A DNA stretch of 64,000 bases from Druceiella hillmani (taxonomy: Eukaryota; Arthropoda; Insecta; Lepidoptera; Hepialidae): positions 8,424,001 to 8,488,000 of the forward strand of contig JAYKKI010000087.1 in NCBI GenBank assembly GCA_039881145.1, in the 5' to 3' direction. A program made the translations under genes and the position numbers. Below are positions 1 through 10,721 of the stretch, in pieces. Numbering within the stretch: the stretch's first letter is position 1; every line of letters starts with the position of its first letter. The notes under the pieces are model-generated. The model was given only the letters and a program-made list of their open reading frames with translations. It was not told where the DNA came from and ran no database searches.

Positions 1-670
1 AATTCCATCGCGGTAATACAAAAATACCTTATTTGTCACTGAAAGAACTTTACGCGTCAATTAAAAAAAAAAAAGTTGTCATCAATTGGTATGTTATCTA
101 GACGATACTGAAATATGTTGATTTTTCTTATTTTCAATTATAATATTTTACTATTAAGTTCATTAGCAATATGAGATTATTTTGGAATAAAAAGTTCATA
201 TTTATACTACTCTTTTAAATTATAAACATTTCAAGAACTATCTCATCTCTTTGTAATCTTAATCGTAACGTGTCGGAATTATACGTTCGAATCATCTGGC
301 ATGGTGTTCAAGAAAAATGTGGAAATATGAAGAAAGGATATTAGTTCAAAATTTACAGTAAAATAGATCTTATAGAGAAATAACTTTTGCATATAGAACA
401 CAAAAAGGATTCTTTTTTTATATTTTTGTTATTTTGTGTTTGTGAGAAATATGCCGATTTCTAGCTCTACTCCAGTGATAGTATTATCGATACTCTGTAT
501 AAGTTCGTAGTAAGTTTTCGTAATTAGGTCGCCATCATCTTTCATCATGCTTATTTTACAGGTTTTGTTTTCATTGTTTTCTTTATTTTGTTAGGATTTT
601 TTTCAAAACGGCTTATCTAATTGACATAGAGTTTAACAAATATATATAAATTTAAATACTCAGATTAATA

Positions 671-751
<81 letters not shown>

Positions 752-755
752 ATAT
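671..755. repeat. (AT)n microsatellite
   Basis: Alternating AT dinucleotides with a few interruptions (TTTA, TGTA, TACA). Interrupted runs like this are usual in old microsatellites. The length may be misassembled. Confidence 0.95.
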
Positions 756-3700
756 GTTATATAATATCTTCATTTAACATTAGTATATTGAGCAATAACC
801 ATATCGGAGAAGCCGTATGTATTTTGATATTAAACTTCGAAAGCACCATAGCTATATTTAAACAAGATAAGAACATATTAAATACAAAATAAAAATATAT
901 ACCAAAATATTTAACGTTGTTTAGCTTTATCTTGCATAATTGGAACATAGAAATATATTTTTATTAATTTAAATAAATTAAATGGTTCTAGTTATAATTA
1001 AATATGGTTAAAAGAAATTACAAACGACAATAAAATTTACCAAAAAATTCTGTTTGTGTATGGTCCATTGTTAATAATTATTTGTTATTACGTGTTATTT
1101 ATTATAGAGTAACGTATTTATTAAAGAGTAACGTAATTAGAGTATATTATAGAGTTCTAAACGCGATTAATATTGCATATTATTGTGATATGAAAAATCT
1201 ATTAAAAAAATAAGTATACATAGAAGTATAAAATAAATAAAATTGAAAGAAAAAAAACTATAAATATCGAGATTATTTTTTAAAGCTTGTCGTAAAAATA
1301 ATAACATTTTTGGGACTTTTCCAAAATTTTTATTCTTTTTGTGTACCGTATCTCAAAAGGACATTAACTTAATCTTTATAAGACCACTTAAATAACCGTC
1401 CGATTGGCAAAGGTGCTTTCTGAAGGACACTTTGACGAATGAATCTATAATTCGTGTTTGAAAAGGCATATTAACTATAATATATTTCAAGAGTTAACAC
1501 TAAAAATAGCCGCATGGAAATTTTATAAATGGTAAATGAAGTAATCAAAATTTTTTTTTTATATTTAATACATCGTTTAACCAATTGGCTGAGTAAATTG
1601 TAACTTTTCAAAATTTTCAGAAAATATTAGTTAATATTATCAAAAATGTTATAAACATAATTTAACGAAATATATCTAATCGTCCCATGAATCCATCTAC
1701 AAAACTTCTAAAGTTCTAATAATTAACTCCATAAAATTTCATATAAACTTTACCGGATATCCTCACCAGAAGTTTATATAAAGTTTAAGGGAAAATTATA
1801 TTGATGTTTCTAAGTCTTATCATTTTTGCGAATTTCGCTATATTTTTATACTGAAATAATTCAAGAAGTAAGAAGACATTTACAGTTTATTTTAGTGTAC
1901 TTAAGTAGAAAATATTATCCGGAAATAACCTAATAAATAATGCTATCGGACCTTGGCGCATGTAACTTTTATATAAATACATTTTTGTATATCATAATTT
2001 GGATGTTTCGTCGCAAAATCTACCAAATTATTATTTTTTTAAATTTTTTAGTAAAAATTTTGAAAAGTTATTTATATGGGATTCCCATAAAATAGCTTTC
2101 ATATTCACATTAAGATAACATTTTTAGACAACGTCGAATTGAAACAATTCAAATAAACAAAACTTGTTACAGCTTTCAAATATATTCTCTTTTTAAAATT
2201 TACCCTTAGTTACTTTCAAGTTTATTTGATAACTGTAATACGCAGTTCCATATAAAATACGTTTCGCAGAAATAAAATTCACAAAAGTAAATTTTAAGTC
2301 ATATCTACAAAAGGTTAACTTGTGCATTAAAGACGAATGGTCGCCGACTAGTAATTTACGTTTCTCAGAATCAGAACCCTTTTAAGATAACAATTGAATA
2401 TTTTAAATTAACTTATAAATTTAGCATATATAACTTAATTTATTTGGCGTTTTACAAATTTGTCTAACCTTGGATACCGCGAATGTCTTTCCACACTCTA
2501 CACGCTGAGACGGTTTGACCTATATAAGATTAAATAAAGCCCGTTTAGGGTTTCATATTTTATTGCTAACCAAGGAACATTTTTTGTTTAAATATTTTAG
2601 TACTTTTATTTTAATACCGACATAAAAAGGTATCTTTAGGCACTGCGTAGTTTGAGATATATATTGTCTTTCACTGTTGATCTTAGTTTATTCTTATCAA
2701 CTTCTTTACTGACGACTCGTGTTTCAAACATGACAGAAATTATTTAACCAATAAAACACCAGGCGTTCATTTATGACGTTTAATATATTTTTCTTGTTGG
2801 CCTTGCACGCAGTTTGTATATTACTTTTAAAATTGAACTCATGTTATAAAAAGGAATTTTCAACGTGTTTATAATGGATATTATGACACAAAAATAAAAT
2901 TAAAGGGGGAAAAACGATTCTGAAGAGAAAATGCCACGCTTTCAAAAATATATGGATGTCGAAGTTTGACGCCTGTTCGTCGGTCAAACTGTGACATCCG
3001 TTAAACTCACGTGTCAAATGTAAATGTAAATTTGTGCCATTTCAGTCAATATCTATACTATCAATATTTTTAATCGAACATGCTCTTTTTGTTACTAACC
3101 ACTGAACAATTTTTCTTAAAGAAATATAAATTATAAATGTTTTGAAATCAACCAATTCGAAAGCAATATTGCAAATATTACGTATTAAATATCATTTAAG
3201 GTCTTAAATATTATATTTTATGGAGCCATTGGTTTAAACAAAATTTCTCTTCCCATTTTTTAAAATAATTTATTTGTTTAGATAAATATATACTATTTTT
3301 AATTTTATATAATATTATTTTCAAATTTTATTTAAGTATAATTATTTTCAAAGTTTTAATGTTTAATTGAGTTTTTTTTATGTTATCTCTATTTTACAAC
3401 TAGAGCATTGCTTAAAAATTGCTGATTTGTACACAAAGATTTATTTACACGAAATAACCAAGACACCTGATAGATAAAACCTTTAACCCTCAAATTTATT
3501 AATGAAATTATTTCATATAATATTTTTTTAATGGATATATAATATTAATGTGTATACCAACTTAAAAAAAATAGATAAAAATATGAAATTCTTATTACGT
3601 ACAGCGCGTGTCTCATGTAGACATAAATATAAGTTCCGGTAAACCCCACATGTTATAAATTTAGCAAAGGAACTGTATATTTAAACATTACTTTGTATCC

Positions 3701-4048
3701 ATTTACAACTATCACAAAGCAGCCAGTTGTGAAATATTGCCTGAATATTGATAAATGAAATTATTGGTGAGTATTTCATCTCATAATATTTATAAATATT
3801 TTTGTAAGTATCTCGTCTTTTGGTAACCTGTAAATAAAAATTAATAAATCATACAAATGATAATAAATAAAGGGATTATAATAATTATACAAATAAAATG
3901 GTGAAAAAATATCATGCCAGAAATGAATTGTGAAAATGTGGAAATGTCGACATAATTTATATATTATAAGAAAGGTAACTTGTTGGCACTGCAGCAAAAA
4001 ATAAAAGTTGAGAATCATTGAAAATAAAAGTACGTACAAAACCAGTTT

Positions 4049-4098
4049 TTTTACCAGGTTTTGATACCCTTTTACCGGGGTATCAAAACCTGGTAAAA
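4049..4098. repeat. Perfect 20-bp inverted repeat (hairpin)
   Basis: Arms at 4049-4068 and 4079-4098 are exact reverse complements, 20 bp, with a 10-nt spacer. The arm contains the stretch ACCAGGTTTTGATACC. No flanking element boundaries or target duplication are apparent. It could be the remains of a foldback element or a local template-switch product. A small-RNA precursor is possible but unsupported. Confidence 0.85.
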
Positions 4099-5525
4099 GG
4101 GAAATTATTTTGTACATTTTGAATTAATACTTTGCTTATAATGACATATAGAATTAAATACAAAAATAGTCCTCGGGATATATTTCCATTGAAAATGTAA
4201 TTCAATAGTATGTAATAGTTAAAATACTTATCTAAAAATGTTATATTCATATTGAACTGAGTAGTTTTCAACAATCTAATTAACACCATAAACAAAAAAT
4301 ATTTGGTTTATTGTATTCAATAACATCAAAGTTTGCAATTGCCATACGATTGCATGTATCAATCAAATTATTATTTGGATATTAATGCAAAAAACAATTC
4401 ACATTACCGAAATATTGAATACAGAATATTAAACGGTTTCATATTTTTTTAGTTTAAAATTATCGATTTACGGTTCATCACTAAACATTTCTTTAAGTTC
4501 AAATGGGGGTGAATGTTCGCGGATAATAAATATTACAAAAATGAAATGTAAGTGAACTCACTTATCAGTAACCAAACATATAAATAAATGTCACAAAGGG
4601 AAAGCATTCGTTTTCAGCTCAACTGATGTCAAAATGTAACCGGGTGAGACATGTGTTCCTTTAAAAAATGTTGTCAAAATTTGACAAACTCTCTGCACAC
4701 AAAGTCCTCACTCCTTTGATTCTTACATCCTTGGTAATAACAAATTTTAATTTTGCACCCTGCACACAGAATACACTTTATTATAAATATTGAAAAGTAC
4801 CTAGTAAAAATAATATTCAATGTTTAATTATATAAATATCAGAAATAATTTGGAAGATGAAGAAATTTGTTATAAATGGGAATAAAGACTGTGTACGCTG
4901 CCTTGTCAAAAACTGGAGCAACTTTACAAAAAAATGCACACCTTTTGCTAACATAATAAATTTTGTTATTTTTGAACATTCACGAGATAAACGTTACAGA
5001 AAAATGTTTAAACTGGTAAGTATTTGTTATGTCGTCGCAGTCACAATAAATAAAGCTAATAGTGTTATAAAACCCATTCACGTTTGATGATACGACGCCC
5101 TTAAAATGGAATTCATTAGAATTAGGTAAAAACGTTCATTTTCTCGGACTTCACTTCCCGATACTTCCCTATTACTATATTATAATGTGAATTTGGAATA
5201 GAGTTAGTAACCCGAGCCAAGCACTTTGTATTTCAGCTCTATACTGCAAGAAAATTTTAATTTACACTCGCGACGAAAGATATTCACGTCATTCCAATTC
5301 GTATACACCGGTGAGTATAAATTTGTTTACATACACAAACACTGTCATAACTTGAATTATTCATTGGAAAACGTAATACAGTATTTAAAATAAATTTGGT
5401 ATATATAATTTGAGAAAAATCATCTTAGAATTTAATTTGTTAATGATTGAGACAGTTTTACTCAATGAGCAATGGCAAATTCAATTACAATTGTTTAAAC
5501 AACAAAATAAAATACCGCATTTGAC

Positions 5526-5663
5526 GATGTGGCGCACCGCGCGGACCCGGGTTCGATTCCCGGCCGTTCGTCGAACGGGGCTGGACTGGTGTTATGGTGA
5601 ACTGTAAGAGATTGCTCTTGTAGCAATAAGTCCGACATATGTATTAATTAGATACATTAAATT

Positions 5664-5704
<41 letters not shown>
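5526..5704 (+). mobile_element. tRNA-derived SINE, 5'-truncated copy, ending in (TA)n
   Basis: The segment holds an RNA polymerase III B-box-like motif GGTTCGATTCC (5550-5560). A T-arm-like stem surrounds it: CCGGG and CCCGG enclosing a 7-nt loop. It continues into a body (ACGGGGCTGGACTGGT, then TGCTCTTGTAGCAATAAGTC) that matches a second copy at 7434-7650 almost base for base. The tRNA-like head upstream of the B box does not match the other copy beyond about 15 bases, so this copy looks 5'-truncated. It runs into an (AT)n tract at 5666-5700, which probably grew from the original simple-repeat tail. The unrelated tail body suggests a SINE mobilised by a partner LINE (inference). It is not a functional tRNA gene because there is no complete cloverleaf. 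Confidence 0.75.
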
Positions 5705-5706
<2 letters not shown>

Positions 5707-7203
5707 CATATATTGCAGTGGAATTTATAATAATATTGCCACATATTTTTTGCATCTCTGATGATTTAAGCCGTCCATCTTAAGATTCCTTTCCGTCGAA
5801 TGCTTTTTCCGACTTTGTTAATATTTATCGTCAGAGGTTGGGTAATTTTTGTAAAATGTTCATAAATGTACATACTCTCCTCGTAATTTCCATTAATTTG
5901 TTTATTGAAAGAAAATGGAAAATCTGTTCAGTAATTATTGAGAAAATTGTGCGATAACCTTAAAATTACGACGATTTTTTTTAAATCTAGAGACGCGAGC
6001 TGAGGAATTTATTTTGTAATATGTAGGCAAATGTAGAAATGAAATACATGAGATAAAGTTTTTTATGGCAATTCATGAATATAACTTTAAAATCATATTT
6101 CGTATGTTGGAATAAAATTCATTTAACAGTTAAGTAGTACATATCTTGAAATAGTCATATGGAGCCAATCATGGAGAAAATAATCTATAGACAGGATATT
6201 AAACATATTTTATGTGGAAACCTAACTCGTCGCTAAAATATATGAAAGGAAGAGAGGGAACACAAAGTCGTATAAAGAAATTCACGATATCAGCGAATTT
6301 TTCATCATTTCACAATTTTCACATCGACTGAACTGGATTTATTTATTTTATTTACCGGAGAAATTCAATAAATACCAAACCTATATTTATGGATATTATT
6401 ATCGGATAACACAATGAACAACATTCGAAAAGATTTCTAGGAAACGCGAAAAAATACGTACGAATCAAAGCTTTCGCATTGAATGCAGAATATTGCTTTT
6501 TATCAAAGTAATTTGTTGCGTAACAAAGAATTGGAATATTCTAATAATATACGCACATTAAATTGAAAGTGAAAACCCATTGATTGAAGTAGCTGAAGCG
6601 GCAATGACCTCTCGCTAGCACGGTGGCTACGCGGAGGTAAATTTTTAAAGATTGTGGAAAATTGAGGGAACGCGACACTTCGTTGCTTTCAAAGAGATTG
6701 GCTTGTATCTTTCCAGAGCTCTATTATTAAAACCAGTTGAACATTTTACTTTGAAATGCACATATGATTTCTCTATACACTTTTGTACTTACCTGCAACT
6801 TGGAATGATATTGATAATATCGCACTTGAATAAATTAGTACTGCCTACTATACCCCGGAAAAGATATTTTCTATCTCCATTATGCACAGTTTTTTACCCT
6901 CATAAGTGCTGCATATAAGCAATAGGTATACAAGACGAGGTCCGCCAGTCTTTAGTGTGGGAGTGACCTGAAATTACAACTAAATAAAACGAAACTTGCT
7001 ACTGTTTCTGTGAATCCCCTCTTAAAAGGCGCAGGAAACTTTCGCGGGGAGATCCGCTCTCTGGGTGGCTATTTTGTATCTTTAGAAATAATAAGATAAC
7101 GTGCCTTTTGGTGTGACATATGAATAGAATATCACCAGCCATCCAAAACGATGGTAGAATAGAGAAGTAAATTTAAAAAAAAACTTTACAAACGCTATCA
7201 CAA
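5705..7203. other. Spacer with a slightly GC-richer unrecognised patch
   Basis: No gene recognised. The part from about 6590 to 7110 is less AT-rich than its surroundings, with GC-bearing stretches near 6600-6640, 6930-6970 and 7015-7075. It may be an old transposon scrap. The 88-codon plus-strand frame at 6652-6918 crosses it but resembles no family I know. Confidence 0.5.
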
Positions 7204-7376
7204 CTCACAATTCATCTTAATTGTATTACAACATCTTAATCTTAGTTTAAGATGTTGTAATACAATGAAAAGGTCGTGGTAAAGAACTTAAAGAGAGTAG
7301 AAATAATGCAACATCACATAGTTTCATTTAATTGTGAATAATTAATTTCTACAAAATTAACGCCAATTATATTAAA
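7204..7376 (+). mobile_element. Hammerhead-type Penelope-like insertion, copy A (decayed)
   Basis: This matches the family defined by copy B at 10535-10820. It carries a shortened inverted left arm, a short hairpin centred near 7238 (TTGTATTACAACATCTTAA and its complement), and then the right arm: GGTCGTGGTAAAGAACTTAAAG, a variant of the ACTACATCACGTAGTTTCA block, ATTTAATTGTGAATAAT, and the one-sided extension with TTTCTACAAAATTAACGCC. The ribozyme is destroyed. The CUGAAGA box reads TTTAAGA, and the stem III 5' strand is deleted so that GAAAAGGTC replaces GAAACCTAGGTC. I could not find a convincing target-site duplication, so the ends are approximate. This looks like the oldest or most rearranged of the five copies. 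Confidence 0.8.
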
Positions 7377-7433
7377 TTAATATTAGGCTAATATTATTTT
7401 GAATACCAAAATTATTTGAATTCCTAATTTATT

Positions 7434-7650
7434 GTCGTCGCCGTGGTGTGTTCGGTTAACCACAAGGCATAGGCCCTTTGCCGAAGCGGCGTACCCCGGG
7501 TACCCGGGTTCGATTCCCGGCCGTTCGTCGGACGGGGCTGGACTGGTTTCATGGTTGGCTGTAATAGATTGCTCTCGTAGCAATAAGTCCGCCATATGTA
7601 TCAATTAGATAGATTAAAGTAAATAAATAAATAAATTAATTAATTAAGTA
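7434..7650 (+). mobile_element. tRNA-derived SINE, longest copy, with TAAA-rich tail
   Basis: A tRNA-like head is followed by the B box GGTTCGATTCC (7507-7517) inside a T-arm-like stem: CCGGG at 7504-7508, CCCGG at 7516-7520, 7-nt loop TTCGATT. The A-box region upstream (GTGTTCGGTTAACC and neighbours) is weak. The body after the head (GACGGGGCTGGACTGG, then TGCTCTCGTAGCAATAAGTC) is shared with the copy at 5526, and the tail is (TAAA)n/(TTAA)n. The GCTCTCGTAGCAATAAG block resembles tails I associate with insect LINE/SINE families, which fits mobilisation by a partner LINE (inference). Exact ends and the target duplication are unclear. The 73-codon minus-strand frame across it is an accident of the tRNA-like sequence. 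Confidence 0.82.
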
Positions 7651-8162
7651 ATGTTAATAAGGAACTCAGATATTTTTGCTAAATCACCGATGAAGAACTA
7701 CGGGATTTCTCCATTGAGACGGAAAGAGCGGTACACCTAATATTTTTGTTTGATAAACAATGGACAGAGAATATCCATGTAAGTTTTTTTATTAAAACCA
7801 TTGTTAAAGAACTCATAATAAACATAAAAAAAGTAAATCCATAAAGTTATCATCGCTAAGCAAATTTAATAAGTTTTTTCCTAAGTGAATTTCCATTTTT
7901 CTCCTACACAAGATACTACGATACTTGCACACATTGTTCAACGCCGGGGGAATAGCCCGCAAATAGCTGCGAAGACATCGCCACTGCGGGTAAACACCGC
8001 ACTCTGGGCAAGTGTTGGCTGTGTTAAAAATAGTTATGTGTATTATTTTTTTAAAGTAGAAAAAGGGCGCGTTTTATATTTTATTCCTTTCTAGCCTACG
8101 AATAGCGTGGGTGTCTCAGCACCAAATTCCAACTATAAATAATAATAGAAAAACGAGTTATC

Positions 8163-8163
<1 letters not shown>
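7651..8163. other. Spacer, nothing recognised
   Basis: AT-rich with a GC-richer patch around 7925-8020. A 69-codon plus-strand frame crosses that patch but I recognise no domain in it. Confidence 0.5.

Positions 8164-8217
<54 letters not shown>
8164..8217. repeat. (AT)n microsatellite
   Basis: An almost uninterrupted AT dinucleotide tract lying about 30 bases upstream of a transposase scrap. Confidence 0.97.
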
Positions 8218-8222
<5 letters not shown>

Positions 8223-8246
8223 TTAACTAGAGTAGACTAAAGTACA

Positions 8247-8348
8247 TTTGTGCAAAATGAGGCCACTGCCCATATAGCTAGGGTCGTCATGGATACAATT
8301 TGAGCGCTATTTCCGGGAAAAGTCATAAGCCGATTTTCCTTAGATAAT
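8247..8348 (+). pseudogene. IS630/Tc1/mariner transposase fragment (second catalytic Asp region)
   Basis: The plus strand reads FVQNEATAHIARVVMD, one stop, then ALFPGKVISR. This matches the well-known block around the second catalytic aspartate of IS630/Tc1/mariner DDE transposases, usually FQQDGATAHTAR followed by a hydrophobic helix and FPG...ISR. The catalytic Asp is Asn here and an in-frame stop follows, so it is dead. Only about 34 codons survive; the flanks show neither the first nor the third catalytic region. The same part of a related transposase appears on the opposite strand near 17.4-17.5 kb, but the two copies differ clearly and are separate old insertions. It cannot code for an active transposase. 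Confidence 0.75.
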
Positions 8349-10523
8349 TCAAATATATCGAACTTTAAAAGTAGGCTCCAGGACCTACTTAAAAAAAGCA
8401 AAAAAACCTCAAATTAACCGTTTTAACTTTAAAATTCATATTATTATTGGTATATTTATATGACGTATAAGTTTTATAATGCACATATGTTATAAAACCT
8501 GTCCATAATATTATTATATCTGTATTTTATAATATAGATATTTTTACATGAATACCTCAATATAAACTTTTGCACAAATTTGCTAGTTATATTTGATTTT
8601 CAAAACAAAGTAAATTTTATATTTCGTGTCTTAATGTTACCGATTTCCGTCACTATTTAATATGGTACATTAAGGACTCTAATCAAATTTTGTTTGTTTA
8701 TTTCGGCGTAACAAAATATACCATTCCTGAAACAGAATTGAGCGCTGCCACATATTGTATTTTTTTTCCTATTGACATGCAGATAATTTACACGAAAAAC
8801 ATAATTGTAGAGCATTGTCGCAATTTCTGTGAACTGATTAGGGTTTTTTTGACAGTGCATTAAAATTGCACCAGAATATCAAAAGAAATATTTTTTCTCA
8901 TTTTCATTTAACAGCATATTTTAGGAATAAATGAAAAAATCCGTATCTAAATTACTTCGAAACAGGTTACGAAATATTGTATAAACAAATGTTTCCCTAA
9001 CAATTTCTTGCTTCTAAATTTATGAGGTTGATATTTCGTTTCGAATACGAGCATACATTTTTAACCGACTTGAATAAAATAAGCTTAATTTTGAGTTTAA
9101 TTGGGAAACAAAATTATTTAATTAATGCGCTATTTCGTATTCATTTGCAATAGTATTTAATGCGCACCATAACAAGACAAATCCGCAACATATTGCATTA
9201 GTAGTTGAGAATCGTTTACTTTAGTTTATGTTTTAGACCACAAACATTTTCAGTTCTGATACTTTATTTATAGCTAGTGTGAAAATAAATTTTTCTTCTC
9301 TTTATTTTTTTCAAAGCAACGATGAATTGCAGTTATTTAAAAATTTTAACTCCAGTTTTTGGAGGAATTATATTTCACTTACATAGTCTAAAACATATTT
9401 CAGACTAACTTAGAATTATCGAATCTGGATAAAATTTCGTATTTGATAATTTCTCCTAAATATGTCCACTTTAATTTTACTAGTTTAATCTTAAAATTTA
9501 GAAAATAGGAAGAGAATAAAGAAAATAATTTTCTTCAGGAGAAAAGTCGTTTCTTTTCAAAATATTCACAAGATTGTTCCTTAATAATAAATATTTTTCC
9601 GAAAACATCTCACTAAAGTACTTCTCTTCATACTGAAACAGATTGAATCTGTCCATTTAGCATGGACGAAACGTGCAGGAGATAAATACCTGACAAACAC
9701 AATAAAATATAAATATCCAATTTTATTTGAAATTACAAAAATCATATGTACAGGCTTGCTTATTGCGTCACACTATAAAAAGGGAGATTTAATTTTTTTA
9801 TTCGTATTTCTGCAAAATATTTTGTACACTAATTTTCACAATCTTTGTCTTCAATTATCTATGTTAGATGTCAAGTAAGCAAGGCACTTAGAAACTCTTA
9901 ATGAATAAAAAAATAATTTAAAAATGATATCTTAAAAATTAGAAACAGCACCATTACGATTAGTGTTTGAAACTCATAACTTCTGAATTTACCGTTATGC
10001 AACTTCTTTAAGTGCATGTGTGCTTTCGTGCGAATTTATGAAAATTTTGAAATAAATTGGCGAGAAAAAATTATAATTATAAATACAAGTCAACTGTTTT
10101 CCTTTCCTCTAGTAGTTTAGGTGTTCATATAGAAAACGTATTACGCTGTATTGTGATTTCAATTTTCAAATGGTCTAAATCATGATGCAACAAAAATGGA
10201 AAATTTTGTAAATTTATAATATCCTAAACATTTTCAGAACTTTTTAAACATTTTTAGTATTGCAAATTTTTTAAAAATACACATGTTGAGAAAATGTTTA
10301 CTGGTGCTTAACAAGTGTCTGTGTTATATATACATTTAATACAGCTAGATACTCTTGAGGCATAATAACTAATCTCTGTTTCTTAATGACCTAACGTTCG
10401 TCGCTAAGAAATTTAATTAAAGAAAGAGGGATTGGCCTCTGACTTAACTCGGCGCTTTAATTTGAATCCGAGTCACCGAGTAACTTTAGATAGTTTCCAC
10501 GTACTCTAAAAAACAAACTCAAT
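8349..10523. other. AT-rich spacer, nothing recognised
   Basis: No coding signal. One short imperfect hairpin, AAGTAGG...CCTACTT, lies near 8390 just after the transposase scrap. A 67-codon minus-strand frame at 8657-8860 matches no family I know. Confidence 0.6.
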
Positions 10524-10593
10524 GTTGTATTTGATCCACAATTAAATGAAACTACGTGATGTAGTATTATTTCTACTTTCTTTAATTTCTTTA

Positions 10594-10634
10594 CCACGAC
10601 CTAGGTTTCGTTGTATTACAACATCTTCAGGTGG
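10594..10634 (-). ncRNA. Hammerhead ribozyme, type I, minimal stem III (intact)
   Basis: Read on the minus strand from 10634 down. Stem I 5' strand is CCAC; the conserved box is CUGAAGA (10630-10624); one extra U follows. Stem II is GUUGU, loop AAU, ACAAC. Then GAA, stem III ACC with loop UA and GGU, the cleavage-site C (position 10598), and the stem I 3' strand GUGG (10597-10594). All four stem I pairs, five stem II pairs and three stem III pairs are Watson-Crick, and every invariant core base (CUGANGA, GAA, H17) is present. Predicted self-cleavage is between the C at 10598 and the G at 10597. The very short stem III is typical of hammerheads in Penelope-like elements. Activity may need a longer stem I or dimeric pairing. 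The call rests on sequence and pairing only. Confidence 0.85.
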
Positions 10635-10680
10635 GATATTAGCAAAGATATCGAAGATATAGAAGATCTTTGCTAATATC

Positions 10681-10721
10681 CCACCTGAAGATGTTGTAAT
10701 ACAACGAAACCTAGGTCATGG
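10681..10721 (+). ncRNA. Hammerhead ribozyme in right arm of copy B (one mismatch)
   Basis: The same motif as the left arm, on the plus strand: CCAC (10681-10684), CUGAAGA (10685-10691), extra U, stem II GUUGU/ACAAC, GAA (10706-10708), stem III ACC/GGU, and cleavage C at 10717. The first stem I pair is broken: position 10718 is A instead of G, facing C10684. This is the only difference between the two 113-bp arms and has the form of a CpG to CpA change. It should weaken but may not abolish cleavage (inference). Confidence 0.8.

Larger units (their letters stand above)
1..5525. other. AT-rich spacer, no gene recognised
   Basis: I see no protein-coding region here. The open frames present (for example a 113-codon minus-strand frame at 3776-4117) are rich in F, I, L, Y, K and N, as expected from AT-rich noncoding DNA, and resemble no family I know. 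The stretch holds an (AT)n microsatellite near 0.7 kb and a perfect hairpin near 4.07 kb, listed separately. Homopolymer A and T runs are frequent. It could be intergenic or intronic. Confidence 0.6.

Noticed and set aside
3776..4117. 113-codon minus-strand frame as a gene
   Set aside because: Hydrophobic, F/I/L/Y-rich translation of AT-rich DNA, overlapping the perfect hairpin; no domain.
7434..7520. A tRNA gene, because of the perfect T-arm and B box
   Set aside because: No complete acceptor, D and anticodon arms. The same sequence recurs with a common non-tRNA tail, so it is a SINE head.
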